Positions 36,283 through 45,837 of a stretch of 64,000 bases of DNA are shown here, in pieces. The notes beneath the pieces are model-generated. The model was not told where the DNA came from and ran no database searches. It was given only the letters and a program-made list of their open reading frames with translations. How positions within the stretch are numbered: position 1 is the first letter of the stretch; every line of letters begins with the position of its first letter. The translations under genes and the position numbers were made by a program. Origin of the DNA: Lysobacterales bacterium 66-474 (lineage in GTDB: Bacteria; Pseudomonadota; Gammaproteobacteria; Xanthomonadales; Rhodanobacteraceae); contig MKWP01000014.1 of assembly GCA_001899805.1 (NCBI GenBank), positions 372,001 to 436,000 of the forward strand, given 5' to 3'.

Positions 36283-36770
36283 AGGCCTGCCGCGCGCGCT
36301 TCACCCAGTCGGCTCAATGCGTCGCGCAGGCGTTGTGCTTCCTCGCGGTTGAGCCCCGGAATCACCGCGTCGCTCGCGGCTGCCGCCGTATGCATGTGCA
36401 GCGTGCTGATGCCGAACATGCGCTCCAGCGGTCCGGCCACGACATCCACGAATTGCATGCGTCCGTAAGGCACCACGGAAAGGCGCCTGACAAGCAGGCC
36501 GCGCTCGACCATGAGATCGTCGTCGCGTTCGAGGTATTGCCATGAATGGACCCGGCGGCGCAGGGCGCGCAATGCGAGCAATGCCAAGCCGAGAGCGACG
36601 GCCGCGGCAACGAGCCCCAGCCACCATGCCGTGAAGGCGCCCACCACTACACCCGCCACGGCCGTCGCGATCGCCGCAAACATGCCACCCTGGATGCGCC
36701 GCAGTCGCCACAACTGTGGCGATGGGTGGAGCCATTTCCTGCCTGCATCAAAGTCGCTCAGTGAGGCCAT
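36279..36770 (-). CDS. PH-domain membrane protein, YdbS type
   Basis: A 163-residue protein with two membrane helices (FAAIATAVAGVVVGAFTAWW, LVAAAVALGLALLALRAL) and one bPH2 domain (VERGLLVRRLSVVPYGRMQF, VVAGPLERMFGISTLHMHTA). First gene of the YdbS-YdbT pair; its stop overlaps the YdbT start. The start at 36770 (MASLSDFD) is preferred; the extension to 36800 adds ten unlikely residues. Confidence 0.86.
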   Translation of the reverse strand: MASLSDFDAGRKWLHPSPQLWRLRRIQGGMFAAIATAVAGVVVGAFTAWWLGLVAAAVALGLALLALRALRRRVHSWQYLERDDDLMVERGLLVRRLSVVPYGRMQFVDVVAGPLERMFGISTLHMHTAAAASDAVIPGLNREEAQRLRDALSRLGEARAAGL

Positions 36771-36873
36771 GGTTCTCTCGCGATAATGAAACGGAGGCAC
36801 AATCGATTTGCGGAAGGTCGTCCTGTTGCCCCTGCAGTGGCGCCGGCCGGCAAATCCAATCGCGCCGTTTCAA

Positions 36874-38397
36874 TTACCGCAGGCCCGGGGCGATGGAAAA
36901 CGTTTCGACCCTGCCCACTTTCTGCAGGGCGGCTTGCACGTCAGGCCGCGCGACAACGGTGTTCCAACGGTCGTGGATGGTCTTTTCCATCGGCGTCATG
37001 ATGATATCGGCGTAGTGCTGCATGTCGACCAGTGCGTCGTTTCTCCACTCCGGATCTTCCAGTCGATCGATCAGCAGGGCGGCGGCTTCGTCGAGGTTCC
37101 CCCTGAGCAGCAAGGCATCCTGCAACGTATCCGGTTCTTCGGCCCGGTGCGCGCGCAGATAGGCCATCGCGGCGGATGCCGCCGGTTCGTCGTGCCTGTC
37201 CACGGCGATGCGAAGCTTCACGCCTTCCAGTTGCATCCGGCCAATGGGGCTCAAGTCGCCAAGCTGGATGATCGCGGTCGCCGCGTTGTCCGGCTGGCCC
37301 AGTTCCGCGTAAAGCTCGCCGAGGTTGATCGACTGGCTTACGTTGATGCCGCCATGTTCGGGAAGCCGCGCCGCCAACACCTCCGTTGCGATGGCCTTGT
37401 CCCATTGCGCCTGGCGCTTGAATGCGCGCGAACGGTTGTCGAGGACCCAGTTGTAGCGGTCACTGAAATCGGTGTACGCCTTGGCACCCTCGCGCTTTTC
37501 CGTGCGCGCGACGACCGCATCGCTGATCGAAAGCACTTTCGGGTACTGACCGGTCAGCAGGAACAGTTCCTGCAAATCGGTGATGGGCTGCAGTTGGTCC
37601 GGATGCGCCGCCATCCGCGCCCTGGTCGCCGTGATTTCCGCAGCCACCAGGCGATCGACGTCGAACGCACCGCGGTGGGGGAGGGTAATGGCATCGAAAC
37701 GTTTGTCCACCTGCATGCTCAAGGCGACCTGGCCGGAGGTGATGCGCAAGGCCACCTTCGTTGCACGCGCGACTTCACCGCGCTGCAGGTGCTTCAGCGC
37801 AAGGTCACGCCACAGGTTGCTCGGCTCGACGCCTTCGATTTGCCAGCCGGCATCGAACAGTTCGTCCAGCATCAGGCGATCGGTTTCGTCCTCGTGCGCG
37901 AGCTTCAGCTGGTAGTGAAGCTGCATGACGGCGCCCGGGACGACGTCGCCGAGCTTCGCGGGCCAGCGCTGGGTGAACATCGTAAGGCTGTATGCCGCGT
38001 CGCCGAAGTTCTTGATGGCGAACGCCGACGAAAAGCGGGTCAACCATGCGACGTTGTCGGCTTCCGGGAAGCGGGTAGCCTGCACGGCCAGGCCGTGTGC
38101 CTTGTCGTACTTGCCGGTTTCCCATGCGATCAGGCTGGCCATGAAGATGGTCTCGTGGCGCACTTCTTCCGGCAAGCCGGCGAAGCCTTGGGCATGCAGC
38201 GCCTTGTCGAGTTCCGGTCCGGCGTCGTTGTTGTTGTGTCGGACATCCTCGAACGCCCGCTGCACCAACTCCATCGCGTCCGTGACCGCAGCGGAGGGGC
38301 CGTCCTTGACCGCCTGTGTTGGCGGGACGGTCGCGTGCGCGGCACATGCGATCAGCAACAACATGGCCGCTGCCGCAACGAGAGGCCTTGTCTTCAT
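36874..38397 (-). CDS. exported helical-repeat protein of unknown function
   Basis: A 507-residue protein with a signal peptide (RPLVAAAAMLLLIACAAHA) followed by a helical, TPR-like body. The best repeat-like stretch is SINLGELYAELGQPDNAATA and nearby segments. There are few cysteines and no enzyme motif. No domain family is recognised. It lies 55 bases downstream of the BPSS1780-like membrane protein on the same strand and may be co-expressed with it. Confidence 0.75.
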   Translation of the reverse strand: MKTRPLVAAAAMLLLIACAAHATVPPTQAVKDGPSAAVTDAMELVQRAFEDVRHNNNDAGPELDKALHAQGFAGLPEEVRHETIFMASLIAWETGKYDKAHGLAVQATRFPEADNVAWLTRFSSAFAIKNFGDAAYSLTMFTQRWPAKLGDVVPGAVMQLHYQLKLAHEDETDRLMLDELFDAGWQIEGVEPSNLWRDLALKHLQRGEVARATKVALRITSGQVALSMQVDKRFDAITLPHRGAFDVDRLVAAEITATRARMAAHPDQLQPITDLQELFLLTGQYPKVLSISDAVVARTEKREGAKAYTDFSDRYNWVLDNRSRAFKRQAQWDKAIATEVLAARLPEHGGINVSQSINLGELYAELGQPDNAATAIIQLGDLSPIGRMQLEGVKLRIAVDRHDEPAASAAMAYLRAHRAEEPDTLQDALLLRGNLDEAAALLIDRLEDPEWRNDALVDMQHYADIIMTPMEKTIHDRWNTVVARPDVQAALQKVGRVETFSIAPGLR

Positions 38398-38452
38398 GCC
38401 GGCGTACCTTGATGACGCTTCACCCGGCCCGGGTCGATCGACCTTCCGCATG

Positions 38453-39352
38453 TCACGCGGCGATGGTTTGGGTTGTGCCGGGCACGGTGTCGCCCCCGCA
38501 CACGTCGCGCCACAGGTAATACATCACCCCGAACATGGCCGCGAACACCACCAGCGCGAGGGCGACGTAAACCGGAATGATCGCCACCCACATCAGCCAT
38601 TCCCCGACGAGCATGCCGAGCAAGGCGAAGACGAAGACCACGATTGCGATCACGATCACCGCGAGGATCCACGCAATGACAAGCGATATCGCGAGCACGA
38701 GCAACGGCAGCAGGTTTTTCAGCGCGCCCAGGAAGCCATCGCCGATGGCGTTGAACACGCCACGGCGGCGCAGCGCGACCTGGCCAAGGCTGACCGAATA
38801 GAAACCCATCATGAAAAGGCCCATCACCGTAAGCAGCGCCATGGCGATACCGAAGCCTTGTGGCAATCCCGGCGGCGCCAAGTGGTTGGCCTGTGCCGCC
38901 AGCACTTGCATGTACCAACCGACGATGCCGCGCCCCGCCGCCAGGATGATGATCGTCAGCAATGCGAAGTAGATGACGACCAGCGCGATCCCGTAACCGA
39001 TCAGGCGCAAGGAGTCGCCCTGGCGGTACGGGTTGAAGATGTCGATGACACGGGCCGGTAGTCCGCGCTCGATCGCATCAAACACCTGCAGGTAGCCCGC
39101 GTACAGCGGCACCACCAGCAAACCGAGCAACATCGATCCGGTCATGAACCCGATGAGGAGGGCAGGATTCGGCGGCGTGCCGGTGGTTCGCAGATGGAAC
39201 TGGAACGGCAGCATGACCAGCGATGGCACCATCACGATCAACAGCAGGATGAGGGCGCCCCCGAAAATCGGTTTCGGATGGCGGTAGCCCGCGCTGACGC
39301 CACGTTGCAGCCAGCCGAAGCCGGCCATTGGCCCCTTGGATTCTATCGTCAC
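38453..39352 (-). CDS. BPSS1780-like multi-pass membrane protein
   Basis: About 299 residues with six or more membrane helices (PIFGGALILLLIVMVPSLVM, LLIGFMTGSMLLGLLVVPLY, IALVVIYFALLTIIILAAG, LLVLAISLVIAWILAVIVIA, and others). It has the VFDAIERGLPARVIDIFNPY loop and VALRRRGVFNAIGDGF found in the family called BPSS1780. Function unknown. The start is taken as GTG 39352, preceded by AGGGGTGGCATC; ATG 39328 is an alternative. Confidence 0.75.
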   Translation of the reverse strand: MTIESKGPMAGFGWLQRGVSAGYRHPKPIFGGALILLLIVMVPSLVMLPFQFHLRTTGTPPNPALLIGFMTGSMLLGLLVVPLYAGYLQVFDAIERGLPARVIDIFNPYRQGDSLRLIGYGIALVVIYFALLTIIILAAGRGIVGWYMQVLAAQANHLAPPGLPQGFGIAMALLTVMGLFMMGFYSVSLGQVALRRRGVFNAIGDGFLGALKNLLPLLVLAISLVIAWILAVIVIAIVVFVFALLGMLVGEWLMWVAIIPVYVALALVVFAAMFGVMYYLWRDVCGGDTVPGTTQTIAA

Positions 39353-39515
39353 GATGCCACCCCTGATGACCGGCGTCCCCACGCCGCGTGGCTTGAATAT
39401 AGCGCGATACGCCGCATTTTCGCGACTGGAGATTGACGCGCGTCGCGGCGGACCGGCGCGACGCTGTGCGTGGGTTCGATGTTTTACCGAAAGGAAACGC
39501 GCCTCTGCCGCGCCG

Positions 39516-40394
39516 TCACCGCCCCGCCAGCGTGCGTTGGATGATGTCGGCCAGTTGCACCACCGCGGACGAGGGTTCCGCTTCGGCGCGATGCAGTGCC
39601 AGCCCAAGCATGGGCAGGGCAGGCAGGCCGGCTTGCTTCGCGGTCAATGCGCGCACGTTGTTCGGCAGGCCGAGGGAGGTGCGCACGCTCACGCCCAATC
39701 CGGCATTCACCGCGGCCCAGGTTCCGGCAAGGCTGGCGCTGCTGAAGGCGATGCGCCAGGCAATGCCGGCGCGATCCAGTGCCGCGATGGCCGCGCTGCG
39801 CAGCAGGCAGGGGGCGTCCAGTACCGCCAGCGGCAACGGTTCGCCACGCTGGCGCAGTTTCACCCTCGATGCATCGGCCGCGACGATCCAGCGCATCGGC
39901 CAGCGCCCGACGCGCACGGCGTACGGGCTTCCTGTACCGGCTTCCCATGCCAGCGCGAGGTCGAGCTTTCCCTTGTTGACGCCGTCGAGCAACTCCGCGT
40001 TGCGCGCGATGCGAGCCTCGATGCGCAGCTTGGGGTGCGTCCGCGCGAAACGGCCGAGTACCGCGGGCAGCAAGCTTTCGCCGAAATCCTCCTGCATGCC
40101 CAGCCGCACACGCCCCGCCAGTTCCACGCCGCGGATGGCGGCGACGGCCTCGTCGTTCAACTCCAGCAGGCGCCGCGCGTAGCCCAGCATCGTTTCGCCC
40201 GCCTCGGTGAGGACCATGCCGCGACCCGCCTTGCGCAGCAGCGGGGTGCCGGCCTGCCGTTCCAGCTTCTTGAGCTGCGCGCTCACCGCCGAGGTGGAGC
40301 GGTTCAGGCGTTCGGCCGCCTGCGCGAAGCTGCCCAGCTCGATGCCGGTCGCGAAGCTGCGCAGGGTGTCGACGTCGAAGTTGACGCGGGGCAT
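39516..40394 (-). CDS. LysR-family transcriptional regulator
   Basis: A 292-residue LysR protein with a winged helix (VDTLRSFATGIELGSFAQAA, NRSTSAVSAQLKKLE) and an effector domain. Its N-terminal half closely parallels the LysR protein at 30386-31297. It is divergent from the carboxymuconolactone decarboxylase-family/DUF4865 pair at 40502, the likely target, and has a palindrome 7 bases upstream of its start. Confidence 0.9.
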   Translation of the reverse strand: MPRVNFDVDTLRSFATGIELGSFAQAAERLNRSTSAVSAQLKKLERQAGTPLLRKAGRGMVLTEAGETMLGYARRLLELNDEAVAAIRGVELAGRVRLGMQEDFGESLLPAVLGRFARTHPKLRIEARIARNAELLDGVNKGKLDLALAWEAGTGSPYAVRVGRWPMRWIVAADASRVKLRQRGEPLPLAVLDAPCLLRSAAIAALDRAGIAWRIAFSSASLAGTWAAVNAGLGVSVRTSLGLPNNVRALTAKQAGLPALPMLGLALHRAEAEPSSAVVQLADIIQRTLAGR

Positions 40395-40401
40395 GGCAAT
40401 G

Positions 40402-40418
40402 ATCCTGTTTTTCAGGAT
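40402..40418. promoter_or_regulatory. putative LysR box
   Basis: ATCCTG-TTTTT-CAGGAT is a perfect 17-base palindrome in the divergent promoter region. It has the same length and T-rich centre as the palindrome beside the paralogous LysR gene (31331-31347). Its closeness to the start codon suggests autorepression. Confidence 0.65.
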
Positions 40419-40501
40419 GATGAGGACTGAATTTACCGATTTACGGGATCATCATCGAACGTTATCGTGGCCCCGTCAATTCCACGACGAGGACCGCACG
40501 C

Positions 40502-40828
40502 ATGGCCCATGATTCCCATTACGCACGCAAGGGCATCGGCGACATCGCCCCGAAACTGGCTGCCCTCACCGACGAGGTGCTGTTCGCCGACGTCTGGTCG
40601 CGCATTGAGCTGCGCCCGCGCGAACGCAGCATCGCCACGCTGGCGACACTGGTTGCGCTGAATCGCACCGGGCAGTTGCCGTTCCACTTCAAGCGTGCCC
40701 GCGACAACGGCCTCGACGACGGGGAACTGGTCGAACTCGTCACGCATCTCGCGTTCTACGCTGGCTGGCCCTGCGCGTTCTCGGCCATCGGCGTGCTGCG
40801 CCAGGTGCAGGCGGAACGCGCGCCATGA
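40502..40828 (+). CDS. carboxymuconolactone decarboxylase family protein
   Basis: A 108-residue all-helical protein with the family core DVWSRIELRPRERSIATLAT and LVTHLAFYAGWPCAFSAI. It lacks the CxxC of AhpD peroxidases. Members can be lactone decarboxylases or ring-modifying enzymes; the reaction here is not known. It overlaps the next gene by four bases (ATGA) and is probably controlled by the divergent LysR regulator. Confidence 0.87.
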   Translation: MAHDSHYARKGIGDIAPKLAALTDEVLFADVWSRIELRPRERSIATLATLVALNRTGQLPFHFKRARDNGLDDGELVELVTHLAFYAGWPCAFSAIGVLRQVQAERAP

Positions 40829-41388
40829 TCGCGATGCAATACACCATCGTGCTGCCCGCCGATTACGACATGGCGATCATCCGCCGCCGCATCGCGGACA
40901 AGGGCCACCTGCTGGACGATTTCCCCGGCCTCGCGTTCAAGGCATGGCTGCATGCCGCGTGTGACGACGACGCATTGCCCGGCTGCGACAACCTGTATGC
41001 GCCGTTCTACCTGTGGCGCGACAGCGAGGGCATGAACACCTTCCTCAACGGCGCAGGCTTCGCCGCGCTGTCGCACGACTTCGGGCGTCCCGTGGTGCGC
41101 AACTGGGTGCCGTGGCAGGTGGAACTGGCCGGCGACCTACGCGGCGCCGCCTGCGCCACGCGCGAAATCGTGACGCTGCCCGATCACGCGGATCTCGCGG
41201 CATCGCAACGCGCGGAAGCCGCAACCGCGCGCGCCGCCATGGCCGATGGCGCGCTCGCCGCGGTGACCGCCTGCAACCCGGCCGACTGGACGCTGGTGCG
41301 CTTTCGGCTGTGGCCCGAAGCGCGTGCCGGCTTCGCCGGCACGGGATGCCAGGTCTACCGCGTCGGCCGTGTGTCGCAGCCGCGCTGA
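40825..41388 (+). CDS. DUF4865 family protein
   Basis: A 187-residue protein starting MIAMQYTIVLPADYDMAIIR, followed by GHLLDDFPGLAFKAWL and LYAPFYLWRDSEGMNTFLNG, the signature of DUF4865. No biochemical function is established. Co-occurrence with LysR and a carboxymuconolactone decarboxylase-family gene suggests a small redox or detoxification operon (inference). Confidence 0.83.
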   Translation: MIAMQYTIVLPADYDMAIIRRRIADKGHLLDDFPGLAFKAWLHAACDDDALPGCDNLYAPFYLWRDSEGMNTFLNGAGFAALSHDFGRPVVRNWVPWQVELAGDLRGAACATREIVTLPDHADLAASQRAEAATARAAMADGALAAVTACNPADWTLVRFRLWPEARAGFAGTGCQVYRVGRVSQPR

Positions 41389-41537
41389 CATCCGCGCGCA
41401 ACCTGCTGGAGACGGCGAAACAGAACTGGTCGTTCGGCAACGGCATCGCGCAATACGCGTGATGGCCGATGTCCTGCGGATCGGGTGGGTCGATCGATTG
41501 CGCGTGCCGGGCAGGCGCGGGTGCCGCCGAACGGCGC

Positions 41538-43208
41538 TCAGTAGCGCGCTGCGGTCAAGGGCGCGTCGGCCCATTGCCACGCGTCGGCCTGACGCTTCGA
41601 CGTTTCGCGCGCGGCATCGGCTTGCCCGAGTTCCCGTTGCGCTTGCGCCAGGCCGTACAGCGACCAGCCGTTGAGTGGATAGGTCTTCAGGTCCTGGTTG
41701 AACGCTTCCGCCGCGCCCTTGGCATCGCCTGCTTCGAGCAGTGCGGCGCCGAGGTAGGGACGCACCGGCAACGGCCAGTCGGCGGGTTCGTTGTAGGCCA
41801 GCGCGTCTTCGGCGGCCACCGCTTCGCGCAGCGCGGCGATGGCTTGTGTGTGTTGGCCTTGCGTGCGCAACAATTCGCCGCGCAGCAGGGCATCGGCGAC
41901 GCGCAGCACGCCGTCGGCGTGGTTGATGTCGAAGAAACCTACCTTCGCCATGGCCGGATCGACGGCGATCGCATGCAGGGCGTCGGCGTCGCGCGCGGCT
42001 TCGGCCAAGTCGCCCTTGCGCAGGTGCGCCATGCCGCGGGCGAAGTGCCGGATCGCGGCCGGGTACGGCGGTTCCGATGGCGCGGCGGTGTCGGCGAGGA
42101 TCGCATCCCAGTCGCCGAAGCGGACCTGGGTGAGTGGTGGCGCGACCACGTATTGCTGCATGAACTCCATCGGTGCCTCGCCCATCACGGCGCGGTCGGC
42201 GCGCTTGGCCGTCTGCTCCGCCGCGTGCAGTGCCAGCCTGCGTGAGCCGGTCAGGCTGGTCGTCATCGTCGCGAAGTGCCAGTTGTGCGGGACGTAGCCC
42301 AGCGGGTAGACGCCGTTGCTGCCGTGGCAGACCGCCAGGAAATCCGTGTCCGCGGTGGCGGCGGTGAGGTTGGTCATGGTCGCATCGTGGTAGCGGCCGA
42401 CGCGGATGTAAGTGTGCGCGGGCATGTGCACCAGATGGCCGGAACCGGGCGCGAGCGCCGCCAGCGCATCGGCCCATGGTTCGGCGCGTTGCGGTTCGGG
42501 CGAGGCCTCGGTGGCATGGATGTAGTAGTGGATCGCGCCGATGTGGCGCGGGTTGCGCGCCAGCACGCGCTCCAGTTCGCCGAGCAGTCGCGGGGTGAAC
42601 TCGGCCGGCGCACCATCCTTTTGCCAGTACGCCCACGGCGACAGATCCATCAACGCTTCCGCGTACAGCGTCGCGGCATCGTCGTCATCGGGGAACTGCT
42701 CGACGACGCGCGCCATCGCGTCGGCGTAGGCGCGGTCCAGCGGCGCGCGATCGTCAGGTGCCGGGTCGGCGTAACGTGCCTGCAGCGCATGGATCAGCGC
42801 ACGGTCGGCCGGACGCGCCGTTGCAGCGAGGCCCGCCGCGCGCGCGGCGAGCGCCGTGGCATCCTTCGCGTGCGCCGGGTCCATCGGCAGGTTGATGTTG
42901 GGTCCCAGCACCAGCGCCTGGCCCCACACGCACATCGCGCATTGCGGGTCCAGCCGCGCCGCTTCGGCGAAGGAACGGCCGGCCGCCTCGTGGTTGAACC
43001 CGTAGGCCATGCGCAGGCCCTGGTCGAAATAGCGTTGCGCGGCGGGCACGCGGGTGGCCACGTCGCGGTGCAGGTCACCGAAGGTATCGAACAGGGGCGG
43101 GGCCGTGGTTGCGGGGGCGGAAGCGGTGTCGCCGGCGGTCTTCTGTGCCGGGGCGCAACCCACCAGCAGGACCGCAAGCAGCGGCAGCAGCAGGGCTCGA
43201 CGCATCAT
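41538..43208 (-). CDS. TPR-containing lipoprotein
   Basis: A 556-residue lipoprotein (MMRRALLLPLLAVLLVGC, lipid Cys18) with helical repeats throughout (EAAGRSFAEAARLDPQCAMC, GELERVLARNPRHIGAIHYY, GAAEAFNQDLKTYPLNGWSL). HYYIHATEASPEPQRAEPWA and LVHMPAHTYIRVGRYHDA are His-rich and conserved-looking, hinting at metal or ligand binding, but no enzyme family is recognised. Probably periplasmic and anchored in the outer membrane. MetMet start: 43208 or 43205. Confidence 0.82.
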   Translation of the reverse strand: MMRRALLLPLLAVLLVGCAPAQKTAGDTASAPATTAPPLFDTFGDLHRDVATRVPAAQRYFDQGLRMAYGFNHEAAGRSFAEAARLDPQCAMCVWGQALVLGPNINLPMDPAHAKDATALAARAAGLAATARPADRALIHALQARYADPAPDDRAPLDRAYADAMARVVEQFPDDDDAATLYAEALMDLSPWAYWQKDGAPAEFTPRLLGELERVLARNPRHIGAIHYYIHATEASPEPQRAEPWADALAALAPGSGHLVHMPAHTYIRVGRYHDATMTNLTAATADTDFLAVCHGSNGVYPLGYVPHNWHFATMTTSLTGSRRLALHAAEQTAKRADRAVMGEAPMEFMQQYVVAPPLTQVRFGDWDAILADTAAPSEPPYPAAIRHFARGMAHLRKGDLAEAARDADALHAIAVDPAMAKVGFFDINHADGVLRVADALLRGELLRTQGQHTQAIAALREAVAAEDALAYNEPADWPLPVRPYLGAALLEAGDAKGAAEAFNQDLKTYPLNGWSLYGLAQAQRELGQADAARETSKRQADAWQWADAPLTAARY

Positions 43209-43385
43209 CGTGGTTCTCCCAGGGTCGGTCAGGCGATCAGTGGGGGACGCTGAGTACAGGGTAGCCTTTCCCGCGGACGCTTGAAAGCACGAAAACAGGA
43301 TGGTTCGCCTGTCGTCGCACCCGGTCGGCGCGGGTTCCTTCGCGCAACACGATCAGGTCGATTTTCCGGCCTTGCCAGGCCGGTT

Positions 43386-44549
43386 TCAGTTCAACGATTC
43401 CAGGTGTCGCAGCTTGGCCGCGTAGATCGCGCGCGATTCCGGGGTGGTGCTGTTCTGCTCCGCGAGTTCCAGTTGCTGGCGAGCGCGCCGCAGGTCGCCA
43501 AGGTGCGCCGCGGCGATCGCCAGCGCGAAGTGGGACGGCACGTCGTAGGGGCGCTCCGAAAGCGCCTTCTCGAACAGCCGCGCTGCTTCCCTGAATTGAC
43601 CCGTCCGCATCGCCTCCATGCCGCGATCGTAGAATTCGAACGGCGGATGGCGCTGGAGCTGGGCCAGCCTTTGTTCCAGTGCCCGTGCCTCCGCGGTGCG
43701 GCCTTCCCTCGCAAGCAACGTCGACAGGTTGGTGATCGCCGAGATGTTGTCGGGCTCGCGTTGCAACGCGTAACGCATCGCGCGTTCGGCCGGCGCCCGA
43801 TGGTTTCGCTCGAGGTAGATGACGCCGAGCGTATTGGCGGCATCCGAGAATCCGGGGTCGGCCTCGATCGCCGCGCGGGCGAACCAGTAGGCACGGTCGA
43901 TGTCGCCGCCGATCATCACTTCGGCTGCGCGATTGTTCATGTACATCGCGACGACGGTTTGCTCCGGGATTGGCCGGGTCGCGGCGTTGGCCACCTGCCG
44001 TGGCGGCAGGAAATCCACGATCATGGGTGTTGCGTCGCCTTGGTAAAACCGGAGGTTCGACACGCGCGGCCCGAGCACCAGGTTCACGTGCTGGCTCAGG
44101 ATGGCGAATCCGGCATCGCGCGACCAGGTGTCGAAGTCATACACCTCCTGATAGGTCACCCGGATGTCGAGCTGTTTGGCCAAGGCAGCCGCCATGATCA
44201 CCAGTGACAGGCAATTGCCTTCGTGCGCCGCGAAGGTTTGCGACGCGGTGCGGGTCATCTCGGAGTCGTAATCGATCAGGAGCTTGCCATGCAGCGCGTC
44301 GAGCAGGGCTTGTCGCGGATCCTTGCGGCGTGTCTGCGGAATGATTTCCTCGGCAAGGAAGCGCCGCATCGAAGCATCGACGGCAAAAATCGTCCGGCTG
44401 TCGATCGGCTCGGCCGGTGGCTTGAACAGTGCGTCCCGGAACAGCGGCGTGACGTCGCCGGTACTGGCGGTGGGCACGTGCGCGCAACCTGCCAGTGATG
44501 CCGCGAACAGGACTGCACCGGCCCATGACAGCAAGATGAAGGTTTTCAC
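43386..44549 (-). CDS. lipoprotein with transglutaminase-like head and TPR tail
   Basis: A 387-residue protein. The start is GTG 44549 with an excellent GGAGG six bases upstream; this yields the signal peptide VKTFILLSWAGAVLFAASLA and lipid Cys in AGC. Residues ~100-180 (TFAAHEGNCLSLVIMAAALA, QLDIRVTYQEV) resemble the bacterial transglutaminase-like fold with Cys in NCLS, and TPRs follow (YWFARAAIEADPGFSDAANT, APAERAMRYALQREPDNIS). It may bind peptides or peptidoglycan-associated proteins. Function unproven. Confidence 0.8.
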   Translation of the reverse strand: MKTFILLSWAGAVLFAASLAGCAHVPTASTGDVTPLFRDALFKPPAEPIDSRTIFAVDASMRRFLAEEIIPQTRRKDPRQALLDALHGKLLIDYDSEMTRTASQTFAAHEGNCLSLVIMAAALAKQLDIRVTYQEVYDFDTWSRDAGFAILSQHVNLVLGPRVSNLRFYQGDATPMIVDFLPPRQVANAATRPIPEQTVVAMYMNNRAAEVMIGGDIDRAYWFARAAIEADPGFSDAANTLGVIYLERNHRAPAERAMRYALQREPDNISAITNLSTLLAREGRTAEARALEQRLAQLQRHPPFEFYDRGMEAMRTGQFREAARLFEKALSERPYDVPSHFALAIAAAHLGDLRRARQQLELAEQNSTTPESRAIYAAKLRHLESLN

Positions 44550-44758
44550 CTTCGCCTCCGCAGCGGGCCTGTATCCGCTTGGCGGGCATTCGATGGCCTG
44601 CTGCAAGCGCACTATACACCCGGCTCGACCGCGAGAAGATGGAAAAAAGAGGGAGCAGGTTCATGTAACGGCGGTGGGCTGGCGGGAGTCAGCACCGATA
44701 TGCAAAGACATGCATGCAAGGCACGCCCGGCGACAAGGGGCCTGAGGTGGGGTCCGGT

Positions 44759-45163
44759 TCAGACTTCGCCCCGCATGACCTCGACCAGCGCATTCAAGGC
44801 GTCGGTGAGGGTGAAGATGCCGAGATACTCACCGCTTTCCTCGTAGACCAGGACACTGCCGATCTTGCGTTCGGACATGTTGAACGCGACTTCGTCGAGC
44901 GGCGTGTCGGCCAGCACCGAGATCGGGTCGGTGGCCATGATGTCGCGGGCCGTGACCTGGTTCCTGCGCTCGGCGCTCAAGCCGCGCGCCACGCGCAGGT
45001 CACGATCGCTGACCACGCCGACGACGCCGCCATCGTGCGCGATCGGCAGGTGGCGGACGCCGTGTTTCTCCATCAGTTCGAACATTGCGTCGATGGATGC
45101 ACTGTCCGGCACCATCACCGGGTCGGGTGTGGTGAACGCTTCGACTGGCACATTCAATTTCAT
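44759..45163 (-). CDS. CBS-domain pair protein
   Basis: A 134-residue protein composed of two CBS motifs: MVPDSASIDAMFELMEKHGV through GVVSDRDLR, and DPISVLADTPLDEVAFNM through GIFTLTDALNALV. Such proteins bind adenine nucleotides and regulate partners. The start at 45163 fits the family; the longer upstream frame belongs to another gene's shadow. It is last in the run of seven co-directional genes beginning at 50748. Confidence 0.88.
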   Translation of the reverse strand: MKLNVPVEAFTTPDPVMVPDSASIDAMFELMEKHGVRHLPIAHDGGVVGVVSDRDLRVARGLSAERRNQVTARDIMATDPISVLADTPLDEVAFNMSERKIGSVLVYEESGEYLGIFTLTDALNALVEVMRGEV

Positions 45164-45234
45164 CGCATTGCCTGCTTGTCGTGGAGGATGGCCTGCAAGC
45201 CGGCGGAGGCTCGACGCGGGCATGCGCGGTGGAG

Positions 45235-45690
45235 TCACGGGCAAGTGACCAAATCGGCGTGCCCGAACCCCAGCGTGTAGTCGAGCACGGAGATCACGCT
45301 CGGCTCGATGCGGAACAGGCTCACGTCGTCGGGTGTCGGCATCGCGACCGGCAGTGCCTTCTGTTCGGGGTACTTCGCCGGCATCAGGCGCAGCACTTTC
45401 TCGGCTTCGGCGCGGTTGGTGACCGGGATCGCGTGGGCGGCCATCGACAGACCCGTGATGGCCATGATGTCCGACGGATCGCCGTTGATGGTCAGCGACA
45501 CGCGATCGTCGCGCGCGAGATTGGTCGCCTTCTGGCTGTCGCGGCCACACAGGAACCAGATCGCGAGGCCGTCGTTGACGTACCCGACGGTCGTCGCCTG
45601 CGGCCATCCATCGGATCGCAGCGTCGCGATCGACATGATCCGGTTTGCATCCAGCACGTCGAGGATACGTTTCCTGGTCGCTTTGTCCAT
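45235..45690 (-). CDS. pyridoxamine 5'-phosphate oxidase-fold protein
   Basis: A 151-residue split-barrel flavin- or F420-type protein: MSIATLRSDGWPQATTVGYV, AIWFLCGRDSQKATNLARDD and RVSLTINGDPSDIMAITGLS. Family members bind FMN or heme or are general stress proteins. It is 71 bases upstream of the CBS gene on the same strand. The start at 45690 follows from the family alignment; the RBS is not conspicuous. Confidence 0.85.
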   Translation of the reverse strand: MDKATRKRILDVLDANRIMSIATLRSDGWPQATTVGYVNDGLAIWFLCGRDSQKATNLARDDRVSLTINGDPSDIMAITGLSMAAHAIPVTNRAEAEKVLRLMPAKYPEQKALPVAMPTPDDVSLFRIEPSVISVLDYTLGFGHADLVTCP

Positions 45691-45837
45691 GGGCGTCGTT
45701 CGTTGGCGCAGGAAGCTTCACGTTAGGCGTTCCGGGAGGTGCGGAGTTGACGAGGGTCAATCCAGCAGCGGTTCGAACGGTGGCATCGGGCAGATCTGGG
45801 TGCAGGATCACTGCGCCGCCGGAGTGACCAGGCTTGT

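Noticed and set aside
36808-38412. Plus-strand ORF of 534 aa over the exported helical-repeat gene
   Set aside because: The minus-strand frame has a signal peptide and normal amino acid composition; the plus frame has no domain and its bases are fully explained as antisense.
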